A program made the position numbers and the translations under genes. A stretch of DNA of 64,000 nucleotides from Umbilicaria muhlenbergii (lineage: Eukaryota; Ascomycota; Lecanoromycetes; Umbilicariales; Umbilicariaceae): positions 1,997,645-2,061,644 of the forward strand of contig KK106986.1 of the NCBI GenBank assembly GCA_000611775.1, written 5' to 3'. The notes below the pieces were generated by a model that saw nothing but the letters and a program-made list of their open reading frames with translations, was not told where the DNA came from and searched no databases. Each line of letters starts with the position of its first letter. The stretch's first letter is position 1. Below, piece after piece: positions 1 to 8,521 of this stretch.

Positions 1-338
1 CTTCAGACGGTGATATGATCTAGAATTTTCTAGTAAGGTTCAGATGTGATCGAGGCCTATTTGTACATTCCATCTCTGAATGCCGATGACTCTGGTACTC
101 ACCAAAACTGATGCTCTTGTTTTACACTGTCTCAGTAATGGCTCGGACCTCGAGTTACAACCAGCTGCAGTCAGTTCACATTCGAAAACTTCATAAGTGT
201 GGGACAAATTCAAGAACAAAGAATATGCCATCTCAAAGCCTTCTTTCCGGCCTTGAAAGAACCATGAATCATTTGAGGACTACACCGAGGTCTTTCTCTC
301 CAGAAGTGACGGTAGCAGCGGCCATAGCCACGAAGGCG
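1..338. other. No gene recognised at the window start
   Basis: Short overlapping ORFs on both strands show no recognisable motif or domain. The stretch is probably the 3' flank of the BTB gene, which ends at 339 on the minus strand. Confidence 0.5.
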
Positions 339-1010
339 TTAACCCTCACTGTTGAAAAGTACCCTCTTTGTAACAACTAAAGTCCGCAATACATCTCGTC
401 GTTCAACAAATTTATTCTCGTCCTCACCCTTAGCTCTCTCACGCGCAGCTCTCTCACGCGCAGCTCTCTCACACGCGCTCCCACAGCGGCTAGGGTTTCC
501 GTGGTGTATGAATATATCCTGTGGGCACTGATATACCTTCTCAGTTCCCCAAGAAGGATGGTACGATCGCTCAGTGTTTCCGTCGACGGTGGCATTATAG
601 GCTTCCCCATATGTTCCTTGCCCTTTCAGCTCCTCCACCGAATACTGAATCTTCACAGCATGTAGATAGCCCTTCTCCTTGACCCATTTGTGAAGTGGTT
701 CGACCCCAAAATATACCGCTTCCTCTTGAAGGGCTTGATAAAATGCATAGTCGAACCCGTGGCTTTTATCGTAGACAATCGGTAGCACTCCACGCCGTAA
801 GTAGCGTAGAATGTGCGTGAAGAGATCTGGATCCGCGTCGACAAAATATGAGCCGTCTTCGGATCGGGAATCTTCCCAGCGGTCAGAGAGTAGTGAGGCG
901 AAGAAGGTGGATCCATCGCAGAGTGTTGAGGTGAGCGTCGTGAAACGACGTTCGCCAACTTGCAAATCAACACGAGGGTTGGACGGCGGGGAGGACGAGG
1001 ATAAAGACAT
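339..1010 (-). CDS. BTB/POZ (potassium-channel T1 / KCTD-type) domain protein
   Basis: An intronless 223-aa ORF whose ATG lies at 1008-1010. Residues about 12-105 form a T1-type BTB fold: VDLQVGERRFTTLTSTL, then the DPDLFTHILRYLRRG core, then a YFGVEPL-type helix. T1 BTB proteins multimerise and in many eukaryotes recruit Cul3 ubiquitin ligase; that role is inferred here. The C-terminal part (SWGTEKVYQCPQDI and VVTKRVLFN) resembles the tail I associate with fungal members, so the protein looks full length. An Arg/Ala/Glu run near residue 185 is encoded by a 15-bp repeat (about 431-475) and is likely to vary in length between strains. No partner gene is adjacent. Confidence 0.85.
   Translation of the reverse strand: MSLSSSSPPSNPRVDLQVGERRFTTLTSTLCDGSTFFASLLSDRWEDSRSEDGSYFVDADPDLFTHILRYLRRGVLPIVYDKSHGFDYAFYQALQEEAVYFGVEPLHKWVKEKGYLHAVKIQYSVEELKGQGTYGEAYNATVDGNTERSYHPSWGTEKVYQCPQDIFIHHGNPSRCGSACERAARERAARERAKGEDENKFVERRDVLRTLVVTKRVLFNSEG
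431..475. repeat. 15-bp coding tandem repeat inside the BTB gene
   Basis: The unit cgcgcagctctctca occurs in about three imperfect copies. On the minus strand it encodes a repeated RAARE segment. The period is a multiple of three, so changes in copy number keep the frame. Confidence 0.7.
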
Positions 1011-1180
1011 ATTGAATTTCCCTGGCGATGAAATGAGGGCTCACACGAATGCAAGGAATAATGGTAGTTGTGATATCAGGGGTTTTGCACTTGCTATTTC
1101 TATGGATTTCACAGAATTTATCAGCAGTTGACTCACCTGAATCACTTCAGTAGCCATATCTAATATGAAAGGCATACCTG

Positions 1181-1508
1181 TATCTCTTCACTTTCCAACC
1201 CACCGGCGATCTATTCTCGACCGCCGCTGCAGTTACTCTGGCAATTCTTGGCGCCGTGGGCTTTAGTGCGCTGGATCTAGTTGCTGACAGCGCAGCGGCA
1301 GGATGGCAAAACTTCTCTCAGTATTGTTGGAGGGGGACGCCTTTTCGGCGGGTGTCAGAGTACGGCTATGGGTGAAGCCGCGGTCAATGCGACGGTTGCT
1401 ACAGGTGCAGCGGGTGGAGGAGTTGTAGCTCTCGCAATAGCGGTGGCAGCAGGACAGAATGAGGCTGTAGATGTAAATGAGCTAACAGAGAAGTTTAAGG
1501 TAGTCTAG
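1181..1508 (+). pseudogene. IFI6/ISG12 (interferon-inducible 6-16)-like gene, frameshifted
   Basis: One frame, from about 1211, reads LFSTAAAVTLAILGAVGFSA, matching the hydrophobic segment of the paralogue at 3657-4061. Near 1305-1335 the homology moves to another frame (LFGGCQSTAMGEAAVN, then a Gly/Ala-rich helix and stop at 1508). No intron with good borders joins the two halves. In vertebrates the 6-16 family is membrane associated; fungal members are uncharacterised to my knowledge. The Ala/Gly-rich hydrophobic helix pattern is seen, the family assignment is recognition, and pseudogene status is inferred from the frameshift. A sequencing or assembly indel would give the same picture. Confidence 0.6.
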
Positions 1509-2121
1509 AGGAAGGGAGATTTCACAGAGGCCTGAGGGCTGGGCTCAACAGGATAAAAACAGAAGTGATAGCTGTGAGCTTGATCTTCTCTGACTCTGCC
1601 ATGAGGAGTGTTATGAGGAAAAGTAAGTGATGATGTAATACAGACCTTTACACCTTGGGCACCCAGCTGCTTTAATAGAGTGAATGCCATTGAAGGATAG
1701 ACTCTTCCTTAAAGTTGGCTCATTAGAGTTATGAAGGATTTGATATTATTATAGTAAGCTAAGCTTCTTTGATGCGTAGCTGCTCTTAGTTAAGCGTTCT
1801 CCCAAGACCTTCCATCACGTGCTGAGCCCCTCTAATAAAATCCCGCAGATACGGTTCTGCCTACTTGTTGCATTCGTATTGCCATCCTTCTCGTAACGCA
1901 ACAAGACCACATCTAGTCAAAACGATAAAGTACAGTCAATTAGTGTCGTGTCAGAAATGCCTTCAAGCACCTTAACCGCTAGTGGAGATGCCTCAGACAA
2001 ATTCATTTATTTAGACAAAGTCAATGTTCCTCAACTCATTAGAGTTCAAACCGCGCTTAGCGCGCTCCCCTACGCGTTCATCAAGTCCGCAGTTAACCTT
2101 CAAAACCTTAGCAAGTCTCCC
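1509..2121. other. Intergenic, no gene recognised
   Basis: Short ORFs only, with no motif I can name. It ends where the left 241-bp inverted arm begins. Confidence 0.5.
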
Positions 2122-2362
2122 TGTTGAATTTCGCCGATTCGCCGCCGAGCAGACGTCATTGGGGCAGGGGTTTAGGGCAGGGGTTCCTAGCAAGAGAAGC
2201 AGTCACGTCATGGGTGTACGTATGTTTTGGCTTAGCGAAAAGCTCCTTAACATGTATATTAACGGCTCGAAAGCCTCGAGTTTCTGCTTTCTTCCTCACG
2301 TTCATTTATATCATTTGGGCGATATTTAGGAAGATACAATACATTTATTTGGTCTCTATATC
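2122..2362 (+). repeat. Left arm of a 241-bp inverted repeat pair
   Basis: Starting at tgttgaatttcgccgattc, this matches the reverse complement of 4560-4800 almost throughout, with scattered substitutions and small indels; both arms span 241 bp. The MULE-like element at 2366 inserted at the inner edge of this arm. I see no target duplication outside the arms, so they may be an inverted segmental duplication and not the ends of a transposon. Confidence 0.8.
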
Positions 2363-2365
2363 ATC

Positions 2366-3536
2366 CGGCAAATATCCCCCGAGTACCCCTTTTTTTTTTT
2401 TCTTTCCGGGGAGTACCCCTTTTTGACTGTATATCGCAGGAGTACCCCCCCCCTAAAAATTACACGCCTGTGCGGTCTAACGGCCAAAATTGGCCCGCTC
2501 ATAGACTGCATCAGCTGTAGTATTCCTTTATATTTCATTAGGCTAGAAGAACGGTTCTTTTTACAAATTAAGACTCATGACTTACGCTTTATGAACTTAG
2601 GACTCCTGTTGATCAACAACTCATCAATTCACAGCAGGAGACAATGAACTCACACCTTCACATGATGTCTCCTGTCAGTACCTACCAGACGTTGTGCACC
2701 TGATAGGGAAGCTAAGATGAGTTCACGAAAGCTTTGCCTTCAAAACATTGAACAGACTCATTGAGTCTACAAATGTGACTTCAAAAGCCCATTACACATG
2801 GCCAGCCTTCAAAACATTGCCTCAAACACGTGACTTCAGAAGCTCATTACACATGGTCAGCTTCCACCTCAACTGAGTGAATATGACTCATATTCAAGCG
2901 CTTCAATAGCAGATGACTAATAAGAAGAGGGATACAACTGATGTGCATGAAGCATTGTTTAAGGCTTTTGTCAACTTTTTAAGTAGGAATTCCTTGTGCT
3001 TAAACCTGAATGTGGATTGTAGCGTTCAGTGACACTAACATCATCAGGATTTTCTCTCAGACTACATATGTTTACAAGATCAAAGTTTTCCCTGAGGGCC
3101 AGGTTCTCTGCAACATTCAATCAGAAGCAGGAGCTAGTCACTCAGGCAGAAGAGTGAAGTACAGTACTTTTATCACCTTATGATGATAATGTTTCATAGC
3201 CCTAGGCTGCATAAGCACTTAAAACTTGAAGTAATAAAAAAAATCATCAATTCACAGTCATTTAAGCTTCAGTCATGAAGGGAAATGTGATTCTCACAGC
3301 AATTGAGACATTTGAGGTTGTGAGACATATTGTGACTGTCAACTGAGATTATTCTGAAAGCTTGATTTACGGTAGGAAGGTGAGTTTAGTGAAAAATGAA
3401 AGGGTTGAGGGAAATGAGAGTTTATCAAGTGCAGGCTTCATGGACTAGCGGCAGTGACACTCCCGCGATATACAGTCAAAAAGGGGTACTCCCCGGAAAG
3501 AAAAAAAAAAAAGGGGTACTCGGGGGATATTTGCCG
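2366..3536. mobile_element. Non-autonomous MULE-like DNA element, 1171 bp, with 10-bp target duplication
   Basis: Terminal inverted repeats of 78 bp (2366-2443 and 3459-3536) begin CGGCAAATATCCCCC at both ends. They include the same run of 12 T (or A) and a GGGGAGTACCCC near-palindrome, with one mismatch noted. The 10-bp sequence ctatatcatc occurs immediately outside both ends (2356-2365 and 3537-3546). Long inverted ends and 9-11-bp target duplications are typical of Mutator-like elements. The interior (about 2450-3450) has no ORF of note, so the element would depend on a transposase elsewhere. The sharp ends suggest a fairly recent insertion. Confidence 0.85.
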
Positions 3537-3656
3537 CTATATCATCCCATTACAACACTCCCCTCCTTCATGATCCATCAAAGCCAAAGCTAACACTGAG
3601 CCGTCCACCACCTTGGACCAAGGCTCTTCGCGCTCCTGAAAGATATTTCCGCCTGG

Positions 3657-4061
3657 GTGCGTGATCATCCCTACGAATTCGCCGCTCTCCTGGGTGGTAG
3701 CACACTCTTTACGCTTAGCTGTGCGATACCCATGATTCTTGGGGCGATGGGATTCAGTGCGGTTGGGCCTGTAGCCGGGAGTATCGCTACAGGGTGGCAA
3801 GCGTCGTTAGGATCTGTGGTTTCCCCATCATTGTTTGCTTTCTTGCAGAGCGCGGCGATGGGCGGGGCGGCAATGGGCGTTTTTACAGGAATCGGGGCGG
3901 CGGGAGTGGGGATAGCGGCTATGGGTGCGTTAGTGGCGGTAAGAGGGAAGGTGGCGGGGTTGCTAGGGGGGATTGGCAGATGGGTAGTGGCGGTAAGAGG
4001 GAAGGTGGCGGGGTTGCTAGGGGGGATTGGCAGATGGGGCTGGAAGAGGAAGGAGGATTAG
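3657..4061 (+). CDS. IFI6/ISG12 (interferon-inducible 6-16)-like small membrane protein, 5' end uncertain
   Basis: The frame encodes a small hydrophobic protein with MILGAMGFSAVGPVAGSIA, then ATGWQASLGSVVSPSLFAF, then QSAAMGGAAMGVFTG: the Gly/Ala-rich helices of the 6-16 family. The first codon of this span is GTG. The frame is open upstream to 3601, where a GCTAAC plus AG suggests a splice acceptor, so a first exon probably lies further upstream. The MULE-like insertion ends only about 60 bp before that point and may have separated the gene from its first exon or promoter. The C-terminus carries a perfect 18-residue duplication and ends in a basic tail (GWKRKED). Function in fungi is unknown to me; an organellar or other membrane location is inference. 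Confidence 0.65.
   Translation: MRDHPYEFAALLGGSTLFTLSCAIPMILGAMGFSAVGPVAGSIATGWQASLGSVVSPSLFAFLQSAAMGGAAMGVFTGIGAAGVGIAAMGALVAVRGKVAGLLGGIGRWVVAVRGKVAGLLGGIGRWGWKRKED
3931..4038 (+). repeat. Perfect 54-bp tandem duplication within the IFI6-like gene
   Basis: Two identical 54-bp copies (3931-3984 and 3985-4038) start tagtggcggtaagaggg. The period keeps the frame and doubles an 18-residue segment containing VRGKVAGLLGGIGRW. The identity implies recent origin. Confidence 0.95.
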
Positions 4062-4559
4062 TGACTTGGAGATCAACGACTGGTAATAGCCGACTGTCTG
4101 ACGGCAGTGTTACAGTACTTTTAGCCGGCTCAGCTGTACGGTTGGCCCTAGATACACGGCGGCAAGATGGTGATACATGGTGTGGACAATCTTGCACACA
4201 AACAAATGTTTATGGTAACATGACCATGCTGGAACAAATGAGACACCGCGATGATATCTTCAGGGTGTTAATGAAGGACGATAGGAACTTACAGGCACTA
4301 ACTAACTCTCATTGTGATTGGCTAGAACCATGTCCTGCAAATAGCATCTTGTATGTTGCGTAGTTCTGTGTGACAATTTCTGTAAATGCATCTTCTTATC
4401 CGGAGCCACTCCATATCTAGATACATTTTCAAGTATTGCAAAGGCTCCACAGTCTTTCTGAGCCTACAAAGCGCAAGGATGGATAGCACTACAGCGATTA
4501 CCACATGATATCCAGATGCATCAACCAACCTATGCAGCGTAATATGTTGAGTAGAACGA
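4062..4559. other. Intergenic, no gene recognised
   Basis: Lies between the IFI6-like gene and the right inverted arm. The only ORFs are short and without motifs. Confidence 0.5.
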
Positions 4560-4800
4560 TTGTTTAGAGGCCAAATAAATGTATCATTGCACTAGCTAAA
4601 TATCGGTCCAAACTGACTGTAATGAACGTAAGGAAGAAAGCAGAAACTCGAGGCCATAGAGGCGTTAATATACCTGTTTAGGAGCTCCTCACTAAGCCTA
4701 CCTACTCATGACGTTCCTACACATGACGTGACTGCTTTTCTCGCTAGAACCCCTGCCCGAAAATGACGTCTGCTCGACGGCGAATCGGCGAAATTCAACA
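4560..4800 (-). repeat. Right arm of the 241-bp inverted repeat pair
   Basis: Reverse complement partner of 2122-2362, ending aaattcaaca at 4800. Together the arms enclose about 2.2 kb that holds the MULE-like element and the IFI6-like gene. Confidence 0.8.
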
Positions 4801-6124
4801 TAATAAAGTACCTAAGACAAACAAGGGCTCATCAGAAGCTTGACGGCGGCAAAGCTATATCTTCTCAGACAGGTGGATTTCAGGAACGTTGGCTGCATGA
4901 CTCTTGAAAAGCATCATGCTGTCGAGCAGGACGTTTTTCATCCTATGAGGTATTGCTTGTGCGGCCTCCCGCGCCCTTGTTTCACTCTCTTTTGTTGATG
5001 ATATCTCCTTCCCAACTCTGCTGCTCGTATGTAATGGTCATCGGAGATGGTTGGGGCCATTTCATTGTCTGCATATTTTCATCTCACTATATCGCTTCTT
5101 ACCCCCCAAGGCTGGTTGAGTGGGGTGAGGTCAGTTTAGGAGGTGTGATGCGGTGAGGTTTGATAGATGCATAGCTGCTGAAGTCTAACTCATCCCCCGT
5201 CTCTTCAATTTCCTCATCTGATGAAAGTGGCGGCGAAAAGCGGCGTTTTTTGATATCATGCTTCACGGGAAGCTTCTCCTCAGCGGCAGACTGAGACCTT
5301 TTCTTCTTGTCTCGCAGTAGAGACGTGTTTCTCGTGGCTATCGCTGTCAATTTGTTCTTCTTGGTCGTCGTCTTCTTCTCCCGCTTCTCTGTTATTTACT
5401 TTCACGTCATTGCCGTCACATTGATCTTTCTTATCCTCACCAGTCGGCTTGGACGTAATAACTAATTCTACAATGACTCCTGCGGCCATTACAATAGGGC
5501 AGGGATTCAATTACTCTGCCATGGGAGTAGCCGCAAGATGGCTCAACTGAGGAACACCCACTTCGCCCTCTTTCTCAGCTAATGTTGCTCGAGGAACTTC
5601 TCTTTGAGCTTGATGAATTGGAGTCAGATCGAAGAGTCCACCCATCTACTGTGGTTCCAGAGTACGACTCTACTACACGCAGAATACCGGCTAAAAAGTG
5701 GTAGGTGACAAAGGTTGTTGTTGATGGCATCGTCTGAGTTTCAACCCTATGCAAATACCATCTTACCTCCATCCTTGAACCAGAACTGTAGAGTCGTCCG
5801 TGGAGAGCCGAAAAAGCAGAAGATGGCTCCGGGAAATAGATTTCGTGGCTGCTCATGAAACATGCATGTTTCACGCCTACCAAGGCCAGTCCCAATGTGA
5901 CTGCCTTGGCCTCGCGGTCCTACAGAACTGATATGTCTTACAGGGCACGTGCGGAGACACTTCCGGGGCTAATTCTCCATCAGCACGTCCACTACATTGA
6001 TCCCAATGAAATTGTTCGTCCTGGCTATATACCCACACAAAGGGGAGCATCTACCTTCTGTCAATGACATCAAGACTACATCATCCACTTCCCCATCACC
6101 TCCACACGAAAGTAACGAATCAAT
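4801..6124. other. Mostly intergenic; weak ORFs only
   Basis: Two weak candidates lie here. The first, 5099-5510 on the minus strand, is described separately. The second, a 106-aa minus-strand ORF at 5575-5895, ends in a Ser-rich run and has no domain I recognise. Confidence 0.4.
5099..5510 (-). pseudogene. Possible acidic/lysine-rich protein in two overlapping frames
   Basis: Two minus-strand ORFs overlap at 5280-5350. The upstream one has an acidic stretch (AGEEDDDQEEQIDSDSHEK); the downstream one continues the same character (DKKKRSQSAAEEKLP, then SSDEEIEETGDELDF). One frameshift would fuse them into a charged, probably disordered protein. No domain is recognised. It could be a decayed gene or chance low complexity. 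Confidence 0.25.
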
Positions 6125-6746
6125 ATGCGAGCCTTCAGTCTTCGCCACATCATGGCCCTTGTCCAGTCCAACGCTTTCACCATGGCAGTACCAATCACCA
6201 CCCCTTCTCTAGCTCCCCGCAGTCACTTCTGCTACAACGGCCCCACCACTGTAGCCGGCACGTAAGTCCACATCCATTCCAACTGCCTCACCACCCTCCA
6301 TCAAAGCCGCTGACCTCTTCTCTAGCGTCTTCTCCGCTGGCACTACCGCCTCTTCTACGCTTTCTCCTCGCTACTCCACCTTCCCCACCGTCATCTGGTG
6401 CGCGCCCGGCAGCCGCACATACGTGCAAATCCAGATGCTGCACCCCGTCGCCGGCCCCGTCGTCAGCGCTATGCTGCGAACGGCCTACGCCATTGCCATG
6501 GCGCACGTCTATGTCGACAACGGCGAGCATGACGGCGTGATTGGTAATAATGGCCATTTTCGCTGGGAGGATGCGCATGGGCTGGCGCTCGAGACTTGGA
6601 ATACTAATAATCATCAGACTACTTATGGGGTTTTGGCGGCTGCGATCAGGGCACTGTGGGGGTTTATGGCTGAGGGGGGGTTTGGGACGGCGAGGTTTAC
6701 GATCTTTGATGGGGATAATGAGGTTGGGGCTGGGACGTTGGATTAG
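6125..6746 (+). CDS. Small secreted protein, family member A (two exons)
   Basis: Exon 1 is 6125-6261, the intron is 6262-6325 (GTAAGT...TAG with a CTGAC branch point) and exon 2 runs to the stop at 6744-6746, giving 185 aa. Exon 1 has the same 137-nt length, phase-2 border and PTTVAGT-type end as member B at 11310-11926, which supports the start. The N-terminus (MRAFSLRHIMALVQ) is a weaker signal peptide than in the paralogues. Two cysteines (HFCYNG and VIWCAPG) could form a disulfide. The C-terminal half has the family core: WNTNNHQTTYGVLAAAI, then GTARFTIFDGDNEVGAG. I recognise no named Pfam domain. Secretion is inferred; an effector or wall role is speculation. Confidence 0.75.
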
Positions 6747-7261
6747 GGGTGGGGGGTGGGGATGCTGTAGGGCGTTGGTGGGACGATGTTGGTGTTGAGA
6801 GATTTTAGAGAGATGTGAACTGAAGTCGCGGAAAAGAAGGGAAAAAGGGGTGTTTTGATTGTAACTATGATTGAGTTGTGGGGTGTCTCATAGACCCTCG
6901 AGCAGGTGGCTTGCAATGCATTTTCCAAGTTCCGCTTTCAAGGTTCAATGCACTGCACTTCAATTTCATGTTGGCCTTCGGGACGGACATGCGCTGTCCC
7001 TGCACCACTTGGTTGGTCCTACTAACTGACTATTATCCTTTCACCGGATCGCAAGTACGAAACACTCCTTATCTTACTCATCGCTACCTAGTACGCCACC
7101 ACACTTTCACTCCCGCTACTAGCGCACCTAATCCCTCCGACCTGCCGCCCCGACCCCGCTGCCGTAGTTAAAACAAAACGGAAACCATATTAGCGAACGT
7201 CACGGCGCATCAGCCACCACGCCGTCCCCCCCCTATATTTCCACTCCACCTCCCGCCCACA
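6747..7261. other. Intergenic between member A and the reductase pseudogene
   Basis: No ORF with a recognisable motif. It would hold the 3' flank of member A and the promoter of the reductase pseudogene. Confidence 0.5.
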
Positions 7262-7356
7262 GTGACGTTCCGTTCCACAAACAGAGGGTACCAAGCCATC
7301 ATCTTCGGCGCCTCCGGCATCACCGGCTGGGCACTTTTGCGCGAAAATCTTATCTA

Positions 7357-8521
7357 GAGTAATCAACCGACATCCGAGCCACACCGCCATTCGAGGCGCT
7401 AGTCCTCGAACATTAAACCCCATGTATAGAGCCAATATTAATCCACAACCATGTTATATAATGGAATAAATGAATGCTCTATAGCTTCTCTGAGGCCTCT
7501 GAGTCTGTAGACTCGCTGTCTGTAGATATTTCATCCTCTGGTACAGCCACATATGGCAAAATCAGCAATTTACTTCGCTCCACCGTCTTCCTTCCTTTCG
7601 CCTTGGCTTTCTCCAGTAGAACCTTCTTATATTCAGCCCGGATCTCTCTATGCCTCCTCTTTCGTGCTTTCTCTGCCTCCTTACGGTCCTCCTCTGCTCT
7701 AAGCCCTAGGGCAACATCCTTCGTAAGCAGACGTCCTTCTGTAGTTAGAACCTTTCGGGAGCGCTTTTTTCTCTGTTGACTGGCTTCCAAAAGTGTCTTA
7801 TTCTGGTCTTGTAAAAGCACATTGTGACTGTGTGAATAAGTGGCGACTTTGGAGAGTTGTCGAAGGCGTTTTTCTGTATTGGGAGAGGCCTCAACACGCT
7901 TGAGTATGGTGTCCATATGGGAGGTTATTTGGGGCACGGTTCGAGGTGTAATTGGAATACCAGAAGAGCCACGATGACGGGGGGTAGTAGGGTGAATTTC
8001 TTCTTCTGGAGCAGGCGAAGAAGGCAGTTTTTGAAGAACTGTGTCTGGATTATATGGAACCAGACCAGTGGCTTTAGAAACAGAAGATTCGCCCTGATTT
8101 TCTGCTACTAAACATTCGGCGAATTTTTTGACCATAGAGACCTGGGGAGGAAATCCGTGAGCAATGAAACGCTCACAGTAGTCCACGATAAGCTGCTCTT
8201 CTAGAGGAGAAAGCAGCTGTTGATCTGCAGCAGCGTCTTCATGTGTCCTTCGTCCATTTACACGGTGTCCCAGGGTGGAAGCTGGAATGTCATATAAACG
8301 GGCAATTTCAGCATAAGAGAGGGTGTTTTTAGGGTCTAAACAATAAGCAACTGCTCTGGCCATACGCTCCTGAAGCTCCATATGCTCAGTGTCCAAATAC
8401 TGAGCGTTTGAAGCCATGGTTGTGGTTGAAAAGCATTACATTGATTCTATTCACGGGGGTTTAGGGCGGGGTAGACTAGCGCCTCGAATGGCGGTGTGGC
8501 TCGGATGTCGGTTGATTACTC
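7357..8521. mobile_element. Pogo/Fot1-like DNA transposon, 1165 bp internally deleted form
   Basis: Perfect 47-bp terminal inverted repeats (7357-7403 and 8475-8521) start GAGTAATCAACCGACATCC. A TA dinucleotide lies on each side (7355-7356 and 8522-8523), the target duplication expected of Tc1/mariner-pogo elements. The only gene is the minus-strand ORF 7479-8417, which lacks the catalytic core, so the element would need a transposase in trans. It sits inside the reductase coding sequence. Perfect ends and an open ORF point to recent transposition. Confidence 0.93.
7479..8417 (-). CDS. DDE-less pogo-type transposase derivative (psq + CENPB-like DNA-binding domains + tail)
   Basis: An intact 312-aa ORF. 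Residues about 15-57 form a psq-type helix-turn-helix (TLSYAEIARLYDIPASTLGH). Residues about 60-105 look like the start of a CENPB-type domain (LSPLEEQLIVDYCERFIAHG, then FPPQVSMVKKFAECL). The protein then jumps to SKATGLVPYNPDTVLQKL, which in full-length fungal pogo transposases lies just after the DDE domain, followed by the usual basic coiled-coil tail (RKKRSRKV, then KARKRRHREIRAEYKK). The roughly 200-residue DDE core is missing without loss of frame. Such a protein could bind the inverted repeats but not cut; a repressor role is inference. The ORF is free of stops, unlike the other pogo copies in this window. Confidence 0.85.
   Translation of the reverse strand: MASNAQYLDTEHMELQERMARAVAYCLDPKNTLSYAEIARLYDIPASTLGHRVNGRRTHEDAAADQQLLSPLEEQLIVDYCERFIAHGFPPQVSMVKKFAECLVAENQGESSVSKATGLVPYNPDTVLQKLPSSPAPEEEIHPTTPRHRGSSGIPITPRTVPQITSHMDTILKRVEASPNTEKRLRQLSKVATYSHSHNVLLQDQNKTLLEASQQRKKRSRKVLTTEGRLLTKDVALGLRAEEDRKEAEKARKRRHREIRAEYKKVLLEKAKAKGRKTVERSKLLILPYVAVPEDEISTDSESTDSEASEKL

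Noticed and set aside
3537-3800. 87-aa minus-strand ORF
   Set aside because: A shadow of the IFI6-like reading frame.
2122-4800. A single large transposon with 241-bp terminal inverted repeats
   Set aside because: No target duplication outside the arms and no transposase inside; kept only as an inverted repeat pair.
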